Below, in pieces: positions 1-7,960 of a stretch of 64,000 nucleotides of DNA (its first letter is position 1; each line of letters opens with the position of its first letter). A program made the translations under genes and the position numbers. The stretch is from Microbispora sp. ZYX-F-249 (GTDB taxonomy: Bacteria > Actinomycetota > Actinomycetes > Streptosporangiales > Streptosporangiaceae): positions 248,001 through 312,000 of the forward strand of contig NZ_JBDJAW010000001.1 in assembly GCF_039649665.1 (NCBI RefSeq). Reading direction: 5' to 3'. A model generated the notes under the pieces. That model was not told the origin of the DNA. It ran no database searches and was given only the letters and a program-made list of their open reading frames with translations.

Positions 1-879
1 CTCGGTCAGCAGCCACGGGTCGGCGGCGGCGGGGACGCCGTCCACGTCGGAGTAGGAGTTCATGACCGAACGGGCGCCGCCCTCGGCGATGGCGGTCTCG
101 AACGTCGGCAGGATCATGTCCATCAGCTCGCGCCTGCCCATGGGCACCGGGCCGTGGTTGCGGGCCGCGCGGGAGGCGGAGTAACCGGCGAAGTGCTTGA
201 GCGTGGCGATGACCCCGGCGCGCTCCAGGCCGCGCACGTAGGCGGCGCCGAGCGTCGCGACGAGGTACGGATCCTCGCCGATCGTCTCCTCGACCCGGCC
301 CCAGCGGTAGTCGCGCACCACGTCCAGCACCGGCGAAAGGCCCTGGTGGACGCCCACGGCGCGCATGTCCCGCCCGATGGCGGAGGCCATCCGCTCCACC
401 AGCTCGGGGTCGAACGTCGCACCCCAGGCGATGGCGGCCGGATATACGGTCGCTCCATAGGTGGTGAAACCGGTCAGGCACTCCTCGTGGACCAACGCCG
501 GGATGCCGAGGCGGGACTGCTTCACCACCTCCTGCTGCAGCCGCACGACCTCCGCCGCGCCCTCCGCCGCGGTCACCGGAGTGCTGCCGAAAACTCTCGT
601 CAGGTGACCGAGACCGTGACGTGCCGCCTCCTCGATCGGCACCGTCCCGGAGGCGGCGAAAACGTCCTGCATCGGGGCGACATTGTGCGCGCCGTCGGGC
701 TCCACCTCCTGCTCGGGCTGCATGTCGTTTCCGATCCACCGGCTGCCGAGCTGGCCGATCTTCTCCTCAAGGGTCATTTCCGCGAGGAGGGCCTCGACCC
801 GGTCGGCCACGGGAAGTGCCGGGTCCTGCCATGCCCGGAGCGTCCCGTCCGCCGTGTGCGTCCGATCTGGGGCCGTCAT
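1..879 (-). CDS. GH3 beta-glycosidase (beta-xylosidase/beta-glucosidase type), N-terminal part, cut by window edge
   Basis: The first 293 codons are present and the rest lies left of the window. The frame opens at an ATG with a GAGGAG ribosome site six bases upstream. It reads as a GH3 N-terminal domain: an entry segment with EEKIGQLG, a TYPAAIAWGATFD stretch, GEDPYLV, and the substrate-pocket signature KHFAGYSASRAARNHGP near residues 230-246. The catalytic Asp of the later V-x-S-D motif lies outside the window. There is no signal peptide, so the enzyme is probably cytoplasmic and hydrolyses imported oligosaccharides. It diverges from an ABC sugar importer with shared operators between them, the layout of actinobacterial xylobiose or cellobiose loci. 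Family is clear; substrate is inference. Confidence 0.9.
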   Translation of the reverse strand, partial: MTAPDRTHTADGTLRAWQDPALPVADRVEALLAEMTLEEKIGQLGSRWIGNDMQPEQEVEPDGAHNVAPMQDVFAASGTVPIEEAARHGLGHLTRVFGSTPVTAAEGAAEVVRLQQEVVKQSRLGIPALVHEECLTGFTTYGATVYPAAIAWGATFDPELVERMASAIGRDMRAVGVHQGLSPVLDVVRDYRWGRVEETIGEDPYLVATLGAAYVRGLERAGVIATLKHFAGYSASRAARNHGPVPMGRRELMDMILPTFETAIAEGGARSVMNSYSDVDGVPAAADPWLLTE

Positions 880-893
880 CTGCTCTCCTCAAG

Positions 894-907
894 ATGTTTC
901 GAAACAT
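894..907. promoter_or_regulatory. 14-bp palindromic operator ATGTTTCGAAACAT
   Basis: A perfect 14-bp palindrome ending 15 bases before the GH3 start codon, next to its ribosome site. It resembles LacI-family operators and the GAAA/TTTC inverted repeats reported (from memory) near actinobacterial xylanase genes. A related copy lies at 1084-1097, before the importer. Confidence 0.6.
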
Positions 908-1020
908 TTCGGCGTCTGCGGCGATTTCGTGCTCGATGTTTCAGTCCGATCAAGATCATGCGGTAGACGCCTGTTCGCCGGTACTTTACACAGGCCTCAC
1001 GCTGAGCTGGAGGGGTCGTG

Positions 1021-1058
1021 AGAGCGCTCTTGACAGTCAGGTACCGCAAATCTAGATT
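1021..1058 (+). promoter_or_regulatory. Promoter of the sugar importer with overlapping AGAGCGCTCT palindrome
   Basis: TTGACA at 1030-1035 is followed after 17 bases by TAGATT at 1053-1058, a good sigma-70-type promoter. The perfect 10-bp palindrome AGAGCGCTCT (1021-1030) touches the -35 box and resembles the core of a CebR-type LacI operator. The 880-1220 stretch contains these sites and no separate gene. Confidence 0.6.
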
Positions 1059-1083
1059 GGCGTGCCACGCGGCTTGTGTCGAA

Positions 1084-1097
1084 ATGTTTCGAAACGA
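1084..1097. promoter_or_regulatory. Imperfect copy of the GTTTCGAAAC operator
   Basis: ATGTTTCGAAACGA matches the perfect palindrome at 894-907 in 12 of 14 positions. It lies about 20 bases downstream of the transcription start predicted from the promoter at 1030-1058, where a bound repressor would block elongation. Confidence 0.5.
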
Positions 1098-1220
1098 GCT
1101 GAATTCAAGAAGGAGTGGACAGTGGCACCGGGGTGCCGATCCACATCGCCCCCCGGCCGCGTCCGAGTCGTTTTCAAAAGAGCCGCGGCCAGCCTCGGCA
1201 TTCGACGTACGGAGATCAGC

Positions 1221-2585
1221 GTGGAGTCCAGGACACCATCCCGCCGCACCTTCCTCAGCCTTTCGATGGGCCTTCCCCTCGGTGCCGCGTTAGCGGCCTG
1301 CGGCACGTCCGGCCCGGCTCCGTCCGGCGGAGGCGCCTCGGGCGGCGCCGCCGGCGGCAACGGCGGCGGCGGAGGCAAGGCCAGCTACTGGTTCCTCCAG
1401 GGCCCGCCCGGTGAGGCCCCCCGTACCGCGGCCGTCGAGCGGTTCAACAAGGCCAACCCCAACGGCCAGATCGCGATCACCACGATCCAGAACGACGCGT
1501 ACAAGACGAAGATCAAGACCGCGATCGGCGCGAACCAGGCGCCCACCATCATCTGGGGCTGGGGCGGCGGCGGTCTGCGCAGCTACGTGCAGGCCGGCCA
1601 GGTCGAGGACCTCACCTCGTGGTTCGGCGAGAACGCCGCCGTGAAGGACCGGCTGTTCCCCGGCGCCTTCGGCGCCGCGACGATCGACGGCAAGATCTAC
1701 GCGATGCCGTGCGAGACCGTGCAGCCGATCGTGCTGTTCTACAACAAGAGGGTCTTCGAGAAGGTCGGCGTCCAGCCGCCGCAGTCGTACGGCGACATCC
1801 TCGACCTGGTGAAGAAGTTCAACGCGGCGGGGATCGCGCCCTTCTCGCTGGCCGGCCAGTCGCGCTGGACGAACATGATGTGGCTGGAGTTCCTCTTCGA
1901 CCGCATCGGCGGCCCCGAGGTGTTCCAGGCCGTCTTCGACGGTGAGAAGGACGCCTGGAACAACCCCGCCTCCATCGAGGCCCTGACCAAGATGCAGGAG
2001 CTCATCAAGGCCAACGGCTTCATCAGGGGCTTCTCCTCCGTCACCGCCGACTCCAACGCCGACCAGGCGCTGCTGTACACCGGCAAGGCCGCGATGATGC
2101 TGCACGGCAGCTGGTCGTACGGCATCCAGCAGGAGCAGGGCGGCGACATCGTCTCCAGCGGCGGCCTCGGCTGGATGAACTTCCCCGGCGTCGACGGCGG
2201 CAAGGGCGACCCGAGCAACACCGTCGGCAACCCCGGCCAGTACCTGTCGATCTCCTCCAAGGCGACGCCCGAGGAGAAGGAGATCGCCAAGAAGTTCTTC
2301 GCCACCGGCGTGCTCGACGACGCAGAGCAGAAGCAGTGGGTTGAGACCGGCGGTGTGCCGATCGTCAAGGGCTCCGACAAGCTGTTCGCCGGCTCCAAGG
2401 ACGCCGAGTTCCTGAACTTCGTCTACGGCGTCGCCAGCAACGCCAAGGTCTTCGCCCAGTCGTGGGACCAGGCCCTCAGCCCGACCGCGGCCGAGGTGCT
2501 GCTGGACAACATCGCCAAGCTCTTCCAGCTGTCGATCTCGCCCCAGCAGTTCGCCACGAACATGAACGCGGTCATCGGTAAGTAA
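1221..2585 (+). CDS. ABC importer extracellular sugar-binding lipoprotein (family 1)
   Basis: This 454-residue solute-binding protein delivers an oligosaccharide to the two permeases encoded next. The N-terminus has a twin-arginine motif (SRRTFLSL) and a lipobox (LAAC), then a Gly/Ser/Ala-rich tether near residues 28-52, so it should be Tat-exported and lipid-anchored. The body shows family-1 features such as YAMPCETV, WLEFLFDRIG and GKAAMMLHGSW. The GTG at 1221 was chosen because it puts the twin arginines near the start and follows GGAG. An earlier GTG at 1122 has a stronger AAGGAG but adds 33 residues before the signal. No ATPase gene is present, so a shared MsiK-like ATPase is likely. With the GH3 neighbour, xylobiose or cellobiose is a reasonable guess. 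Confidence 0.9.
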   Translation: MESRTPSRRTFLSLSMGLPLGAALAACGTSGPAPSGGGASGGAAGGNGGGGGKASYWFLQGPPGEAPRTAAVERFNKANPNGQIAITTIQNDAYKTKIKTAIGANQAPTIIWGWGGGGLRSYVQAGQVEDLTSWFGENAAVKDRLFPGAFGAATIDGKIYAMPCETVQPIVLFYNKRVFEKVGVQPPQSYGDILDLVKKFNAAGIAPFSLAGQSRWTNMMWLEFLFDRIGGPEVFQAVFDGEKDAWNNPASIEALTKMQELIKANGFIRGFSSVTADSNADQALLYTGKAAMMLHGSWSYGIQQEQGGDIVSSGGLGWMNFPGVDGGKGDPSNTVGNPGQYLSISSKATPEEKEIAKKFFATGVLDDAEQKQWVETGGVPIVKGSDKLFAGSKDAEFLNFVYGVASNAKVFAQSWDQALSPTAAEVLLDNIAKLFQLSISPQQFATNMNAVIGK

Positions 2586-2587
2586 AC

Positions 2588-3502
2588 ATGTCGGCTATCT
2601 CCGCTCGAAGGACGTCGTCCGCCGCCGCCACGCGCGGCGGCGGCGTCCTGCCATGGCTGGCCCTGCCGGCCCTGGTGGCCTTCGCCGTTTTCGCGCTGAT
2701 TCCGCTCATCGGGGTCCTGCTGCTCAGTTTCACGTCCTGGGACACGCTGGGCGAGATCCAGCTGAGCGGGCTCGAGAGCTGGAAGTCCGTACTCACCGAC
2801 CCCGGCCTGCCCCACGCGCTGTGGGTGACGTTCCTGATCATGCTGCTCTCCTGGGCCTTCCAGACCCCGGCCAGCATCCTGATCGGGGTGTTCCTGGCGG
2901 GCCGCCAGCGCTACCGCGAGCTGCTCGCGGTGCTGTACTTCATCCCGCTGCTGCTCAGCTCCGCGGCCATCGCGATCACCTTCAAGGCGCTGCTCGACCC
3001 GAACTTCGGGCTCGGCGCCGGGCTGGGCCTCGACTTCCTCACCCAGGACTGGCTCGGCGAGCCCGGCCTCGCCTTCGGCGTCGTGATCTTCGTGGTGTCG
3101 TGGCAGTACATCCCGTTCCACTCGCTCCTCTACCAGGGCGGCGTTCGGCAGATTCCGCGTTCGCTCTACGAGGCCGCGGAGCTGGACGGGGCGGGGCGGG
3201 TCCGGATGTTCTTCAGCATCACGCTGCCGCAGCTCAAGTACACGATCATCACGTCCTCGACGCTGATGCTCGTCGGCTCCCTGACCTTCTTCGACCTGAT
3301 CTTCGTGCTGACCGAGGGCGGTCCCGGCGACGCCACCCGCGCGCTCGCCCTGGACATGTACAAGCGCGGCTTCCAGGCCAACCTCATGGGAGCGGCCTGT
3401 GTGATCGGTGTCATCCTCGTCCTCGTGGGCCTCGCTCTGGCGCTGCTGCTACGCCGTATCGGCGGCCGCGACCCCTACGCAAGTCAGTTGGAAGGGGCCT
3501 GA
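2588..3502 (+). CDS. ABC sugar importer permease, MalF-like
   Basis: This 304-residue membrane protein has about six hydrophobic segments. It carries the EAA loop characteristic of binding-protein-dependent permeases (YEAAELDGAGRVRMFFSITLPQL), where a coupling helix contacts the ATPase. The ATG lies two bases after the binding-protein stop, so translation is coupled. It pairs with the MalG-like permease downstream. Assignment to the MalF family is firm; transported sugar is not determined by sequence. Confidence 0.93.
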   Translation: MSAISARRTSSAAATRGGGVLPWLALPALVAFAVFALIPLIGVLLLSFTSWDTLGEIQLSGLESWKSVLTDPGLPHALWVTFLIMLLSWAFQTPASILIGVFLAGRQRYRELLAVLYFIPLLLSSAAIAITFKALLDPNFGLGAGLGLDFLTQDWLGEPGLAFGVVIFVVSWQYIPFHSLLYQGGVRQIPRSLYEAAELDGAGRVRMFFSITLPQLKYTIITSSTLMLVGSLTFFDLIFVLTEGGPGDATRALALDMYKRGFQANLMGAACVIGVILVLVGLALALLLRRIGGRDPYASQLEGA

Positions 3503-3504
3503 CC

Positions 3505-4407
3505 GTGACCGCGACCCACACCTCGAGGGCAGCCAAGCGCCCCGCCACGTCCGGGGCGCACGGACGCCATCCGGCGAAGAGCCGGCAGCGCCCGAACTGG
3601 CTGGGTGGGCTGGTGGGCTGGCTGTGGCTGGCCGTGGTGATCGTCCCGATCTACTGGATCGTGGTCACCAGTCTGAAGACGCAGTCCAACTACTACTTGA
3701 CCAACCCGTTCGCGCCGCCCGCCGATCCGACGCTGGACAACTACCGGCTCGTGATCGAGATGGACTTCCCGCTGTACTTCCTGAACAGCATCATCGTCGC
3801 CATCGGCACGGTGATCCCGTCGGTGCTGTTCTCGTTCATGGCGGCGTACGCGATCGTCCGGAGCAGTGGCGCCAGCCGCTTCCTGCGCGGGGTCAACTCG
3901 CTGTTCCTCATGGGCCTGGCCATCCCCCTGCAGGCGACGGTGATCCCCGTCTACCTGCTGATCATCAAGATGCAGCTCTACGACTCGCTGACGGCGCTGA
4001 TCCTGCCGTCGATCGCCTTCGCGATCCCGCTGTCGGTGCTGGTGCTGTCCAACTTCATCAGGGACGTGCCGAAGGAGCTGTTCGAGTCGATGCGGCTCGA
4101 CGGCGCGACCGAGTGGAAGACGCTGTGGGGCCTGGCCTTCCCCCTCACCCGGCCCGCCGTGGTGACGGTGTCGATCTACAACGCGCTGCAGGTCTGGAAC
4201 GGGTTCCTGCTGCCGCTGATCCTCACTCAGAGCCCCGACAAGCGCACGCTGCCGCTGGCGCTGGCGGCGTTCCAGGGGGGACCGTACGGCGTCAACGTGC
4301 CCGCCGTGCTCGCCTCCGTCGTGCTGACCATCCTGCCGATGCTGATCCTCTACACGGTCGGCCGCCGTCAGCTGCTCAGCGGCCTGACCGCCGGTTTCGG
4401 CAAGTAG
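3505..4407 (+). CDS. ABC sugar importer permease, MalG-like
   Basis: This 300-residue permease begins at a GTG two bases after the MalF-like stop. A basic cytoplasmic tail of about 32 residues is followed by six membrane segments and an EAA loop (ELFESMRLDGATEWKTLWGLAFPL). It completes the heterodimeric channel. The operon ends here without an ATPase or an obvious hairpin, and the next gene converges only 23 bases away. Confidence 0.93.
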   Translation: MTATHTSRAAKRPATSGAHGRHPAKSRQRPNWLGGLVGWLWLAVVIVPIYWIVVTSLKTQSNYYLTNPFAPPADPTLDNYRLVIEMDFPLYFLNSIIVAIGTVIPSVLFSFMAAYAIVRSSGASRFLRGVNSLFLMGLAIPLQATVIPVYLLIIKMQLYDSLTALILPSIAFAIPLSVLVLSNFIRDVPKELFESMRLDGATEWKTLWGLAFPLTRPAVVTVSIYNALQVWNGFLLPLILTQSPDKRTLPLALAAFQGGPYGVNVPAVLASVVLTILPMLILYTVGRRQLLSGLTAGFGK

Positions 4408-4430
4408 CCCGGGACCGAGAAGGAACGGCC

Positions 4431-5915
4431 TCACGCTCCGCCGTACAGACGGCCCATGTCGACGAGCTCGACATCGGGCCGTCTTTCGGCGTACCGGACC
4501 AGTGCGTCCGAGAACCCGGACCGGGCGAACAGGAGCAGCTTGGGCAGGGCACCGACCTTGTCGCTGGGCAGCAGCCCGCGCAGATGTTCCAGGCGCTCCA
4601 GCTGAGGGACGTCGACAGGAGCGCCGGTGCCCTTGGCCTCACCGATCGCAGTTATCCGGTCGGCGGCGAACGCCGTGGACTCCGTGACGACGACGTCGAG
4701 CTCGTGCCCCCGCCGATGCTCCCGGCACGGAAGCTCCGTCGGGCGCACCGCGCTCGCGATCCCGCTGAGAGTGTCGGCAGAGGCGTGTTCGAAGCACCAC
4801 TGCCGCGCGAGATCCTCGAAGTGCGCGCCGTAGATCTGTGCGGCGACGGTGTCCGCGTTGGTCTTCCAGACACGCTCGGCCCGGCCCGCGACCAGTTCGG
4901 CCTCGTGGCGCTGGATGAGGAGCTGGTGCAGGCGCACGACGGGTTCGGTGATCCGGAAGACGCTGCGCTTGCCACGCAGAGCGTCGTCGATCTGCTGAAT
5001 CAACCCGATGTCCTGCAGGCCGGACAGCAGGTGGGCGAGAGCGCTGCTGGGGCGTCCCAACGCCGCCGCTATCTCCGAACGCCTATGGTTGCCGGCGCTT
5101 ATGGCGCTCAACGTGGCCGAGTACGAGGTCGGATCGGCGATCGAGGGCTCCTCCCGGAGCAGCAGGGCGCCTTCACGGAACATCGCGGAGGCCGGGTTCA
5201 GCAGGCGCCGCTGGACCCATCGGTCGAACTCCGCGATTCCGGCCGGCCCCGATCCCCCGCTCATCTCCAGGTAGGCAGGAGTTCCGCCAAGCAGGGCGTG
5301 CAGCCGGAACGCAAGCTCCGGATCGTGGCCGACACCCCAGAAGGCCGCGGCCTCACGGAACCCGAAGGGGCGCACCACCAGTTCCATGCCCGCCCGTCCG
5401 CGCAGGGGCGCACCACCGGAGAGCAGTTGCGCCATGGTCGTCAACGCACTGCCGCACAGGATCACGCGGGTTCGGGTGTGCTGCTTCGCGTAACTCAACG
5501 GGCTGAGCGCCTGCTGGAGATAGGAGGGCAGGCCGGGGGTCGCCGTGACGAGGTAGGGGAACTCGTCGATGATCAGCGGCGTGGCTGCGCCCTCACCCAG
5601 CCGGAGCAGTTCGTCGAGCGCCTCGCGCCACGTACGGAAGACGACGGGCTGGCGCAGACCCCGATGAGCGGCATAGGCCGCCCCGAGGTCGGCGAGGGTC
5701 TGCGCCTCGGTCTGCTGCGTCGCGCCGAACAGGAACCCGCCGGTCTGCTGCGCCAGCAGCTCGAGCATGAGGGTCTTGCCCTGGCGTCGTCGGCCGTACA
5801 CAAGCCCGAGCGTCGCCCCGGGCATGGGGGAGGCCACGAAATCCGCGAGGTTGTCCCACTCGGTGTCCCGGCCGAACAAGCGCTCCGGTTTCTCCAGCAC
5901 AAGCCGCTCCCTCAC
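4431..5915 (-). CDS. AAA ATPase, archaeal-type ATPase/DUF234 family
   Basis: This 494-residue protein opens with an ATPase domain: Walker A GRRRQGKT at residues 41-48 and Walker B LIIDEF with Asp117. A winged-helix-like region and a C-terminal DUF234-type domain, which often resembles a nuclease fold, follow. The family is common in archaea and scattered in actinobacteria; its role is poorly known and some members sit in mobile or defence-like settings. The GTG start follows two 15-bp tandem repeats that may hold its promoter or operator. It converges on the importer operon and diverges from the chitinase. Domain call is good; function is unknown. Confidence 0.8.
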   Translation of the reverse strand: MRERLVLEKPERLFGRDTEWDNLADFVASPMPGATLGLVYGRRRQGKTLMLELLAQQTGGFLFGATQQTEAQTLADLGAAYAAHRGLRQPVVFRTWREALDELLRLGEGAATPLIIDEFPYLVTATPGLPSYLQQALSPLSYAKQHTRTRVILCGSALTTMAQLLSGGAPLRGRAGMELVVRPFGFREAAAFWGVGHDPELAFRLHALLGGTPAYLEMSGGSGPAGIAEFDRWVQRRLLNPASAMFREGALLLREEPSIADPTSYSATLSAISAGNHRRSEIAAALGRPSSALAHLLSGLQDIGLIQQIDDALRGKRSVFRITEPVVRLHQLLIQRHEAELVAGRAERVWKTNADTVAAQIYGAHFEDLARQWCFEHASADTLSGIASAVRPTELPCREHRRGHELDVVVTESTAFAADRITAIGEAKGTGAPVDVPQLERLEHLRGLLPSDKVGALPKLLLFARSGFSDALVRYAERRPDVELVDMGRLYGGA

Positions 5916-5925
5916 CGCGCCGCGA

Positions 5926-5955
5926 ATGATAGCCGCAACTATGATAGGTGGAACT
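5926..5955. repeat. Two tandem 15-bp repeats before the ATPase gene
   Basis: ATGATAGCCGCAACT is followed directly by ATGATAGGTGGAACT (12 of 15 identical) and then a further ATG. The array is ten bases upstream of the ATPase GTG start, in an otherwise AT-poor region, and could be an operator. Confidence 0.6.
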
Positions 5956-5984
5956 ATGTTTGTTTCTCAGTCCTTCTCGGAGTC

Positions 5985-6043
5985 TTGAACGGGCGTCTTT
6001 CCGGGGCTACGCTCACGCCAAAACTATTAGGAAACTTTCCTAA
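5985..6043 (+). promoter_or_regulatory. Chitinase promoter with 17-bp TTAGGAAACTTTCCTAA palindrome
   Basis: TTGAAC (5985-5990), a 17-base spacer and TACGCT (6008-6013) form a likely promoter. A perfect odd palindrome, TTAGGAAA-C-TTTCCTAA, covers 6027-6043, just after the predicted transcription start. It is placed as an operator for a repressor of the secreted chitinase. Confidence 0.6.
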
Positions 6044-6128
6044 GCGAAGGGAAGGCCACGCGACCGGCCGTCGTGTCACCCGACGCCTCCTCGCGGACGC
6101 CGATCGGCACCCCGGAAGGACGGCATTG

Positions 6129-7841
6129 ATGAAGAAACGGCTGCTCAGCGCGTTGTTGCTCGCGCTGGGCCTCTGTCTGGCAGGGGTCGGGGCCGGCCCC
6201 GTCCCCGCGTCGGCGCAGTCCGCCGCGGTCCTCGCGTACGCGGCCTGGGCACCGAACACCTGGTACGCCGTGGGCGCGCGGGTGACCTACAACGGCACCG
6301 ACTACGAGTGCATCCAGGCGCACACCTCGCTGACCGGGTGGGAACCGCCCATCGTCCCCGCGCTGTGGAAGGCGCTCGCGGGCGGGGGCGGCGACACCAC
6401 GGCTCCGAGCGTCCCGGCCGGCCTGCGGGTGACCGGGACCACCTCGAGCAGCGTGTCGCTCGCGTGGAACGCCTCGGCCGACGACGTCGGCGTGACCGGC
6501 TACCAGGTCTACCGCGGCTCGCAGCTCGTCACGACCGTGACGGGGACGGCGTACACCGACGGCGGGCTGGCCTCGGGCACCACGTACGCGTACACGGTCA
6601 GGGCACGGGACGCGGCGGGCAACGTGTCGGCGGCGAGCACCGCCGTCTCGGCCACGACCGGCGCGGGCACCGGCACGCCCGGGCAGCCCGGCGCCCCCCG
6701 GGTGACCGGCAGCACCGACACGTCGATCTCGCTGTCGTGGACCGCCTCCGGCGGGACCGTGACGGGCTACCGCGTCTACGAGGGCACGACCCAGCGGGCC
6801 CAGGTCACCGGCACCACCGCGACGATCGGCTCGCTCGGCGTCTGCACCACGCACACCTACACCGTCAGGGCGTACAACTCGGCGGGCGAGTCCGCGGCGA
6901 GCGCCGCCGTCACCGGCACGACCACCGGGTGCTCCTCGGGCGGGGCGCTGCCCAGGCACATCCTCACCGGCTACTGGCACAACTTCGTCAACCCGGCGGT
7001 CGAGCTGAAGCTGTCGCAGGTGCCGCGGGACTACGACGTGGTCGCGATCGCGTTCGGCGAGGCGACCACCACGCCGGGCCAGGTGAGGTTCACCCTCGAC
7101 CCCGGCCTGGCCACCGCCGTCGGCGGCTACACCGAGGCCCAGTTCAAGGCCGACGTGCAGGCGCTCAGGCAGCGTGGCCAGAAGGTGATCCTCAGCGTCG
7201 GCGGTGAGGCGGGCCACGTGCAGGTGGCCGGTTCGACGGCGGCCACGGCGTTCGCGAACTCGGTCTACTCGATCATGCAGACCTACGGGTTCGACGGCGT
7301 CGACATCGACCTGGAGAACGGCCTCAACGCCACCTACATGGCCCAGGCGCTGCGCGAACTGCGGGCGAAGGCGGGCTCCGGGCTGATCATCATGATGGCT
7401 CCGCAGACCATCGACATGCAGTCGACCGGCATGGAGTATTTCAAGCTCGCGCTGAGCATCAAGGACATCCTCACCGTCGTCAACATGCAGTACTACAACT
7501 CCGGCGCGATGCTCGGGTGCGACCAGAAGGTCTACAGCCAGGGGTCGGTGGACTTCATGACCTCGCTGGCCTGCATCCAGCTGGAGAACGGCCTGCGCCC
7601 CGACCAGGTCGGTCTCGGCCTGCCCGCGGGCCCCGGCGCGGCGGGCGGCGGCGTCGTCTCGCCGGCCACGGTCGCCAACGCGCTGAACTGCCTGGCCCGG
7701 CGCACCAACTGCGGCTCGTTCGTCCCGTCGCGGACCTACCCGGACATCCGCGGCGCGATGACCTGGTCGATCAACTGGGACGCCTCGAACAACTGGAACT
7801 TCTCCAGGACGGTCAAGCCGTTCCTCGCCACCCTGCCCTGA
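6129..7841 (+). CDS. Secreted modular chitinase: CBM5/12 - FnIII - FnIII - GH18
   Basis: This 570-residue exported enzyme hydrolyses chitin. In order: a signal peptide (about 1-34, ending in ASA), a CBM5/12 chitin-binding module (about 38-82, with AWAPNTWYAVGARVTYNG and YECIQAHTS), two fibronectin type III domains (about 90-180 and 185-270), and a GH18 barrel from about 275. The barrel carries DGVDIDLE at residues 389-396, where Glu396 is the catalytic acid. The ATG at 6129 is preceded by GGAAGGA eight bases upstream. This is a typical actinobacterial chitinase layout. A perfect 13-bp terminator hairpin follows. Confidence 0.95.
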   Translation: MKKRLLSALLLALGLCLAGVGAGPVPASAQSAAVLAYAAWAPNTWYAVGARVTYNGTDYECIQAHTSLTGWEPPIVPALWKALAGGGGDTTAPSVPAGLRVTGTTSSSVSLAWNASADDVGVTGYQVYRGSQLVTTVTGTAYTDGGLASGTTYAYTVRARDAAGNVSAASTAVSATTGAGTGTPGQPGAPRVTGSTDTSISLSWTASGGTVTGYRVYEGTTQRAQVTGTTATIGSLGVCTTHTYTVRAYNSAGESAASAAVTGTTTGCSSGGALPRHILTGYWHNFVNPAVELKLSQVPRDYDVVAIAFGEATTTPGQVRFTLDPGLATAVGGYTEAQFKADVQALRQRGQKVILSVGGEAGHVQVAGSTAATAFANSVYSIMQTYGFDGVDIDLENGLNATYMAQALRELRAKAGSGLIIMMAPQTIDMQSTGMEYFKLALSIKDILTVVNMQYYNSGAMLGCDQKVYSQGSVDFMTSLACIQLENGLRPDQVGLGLPAGPGAAGGGVVSPATVANALNCLARRTNCGSFVPSRTYPDIRGAMTWSINWDASNNWNFSRTVKPFLATLP

Positions 7842-7859
7842 CCCTTCTCCGACCCGCGC

Positions 7860-7890
7860 GGACGCCCCGTACGCGAGGTACGGGGCGTCC
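7860..7890 (+). terminator. Terminator hairpin after the chitinase
   Basis: A perfect 13-bp stem (GGACGCCCCGTAC with GTACGGGGCGTCC) and a five-base loop GCGAG, 18 bases after the chitinase stop. There is no U tract, as is common in high-GC actinobacteria. Confidence 0.75.
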
Positions 7891-7960
7891 AGGGCGAGAT
7901 GTGCGTCATGTCATCGCCGGGTGCGATGATCGGCGGCAGTGCGGGGGACGGGAGCGGAAC

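Noticed and set aside
3408..6128. Very long in-frame extension upstream of the chitinase
   Set aside because: The chitinase has a clear signal peptide and ribosome site at ATG 6129; the upstream frame is the antisense of the ATPase gene and part of the permease region in another frame.
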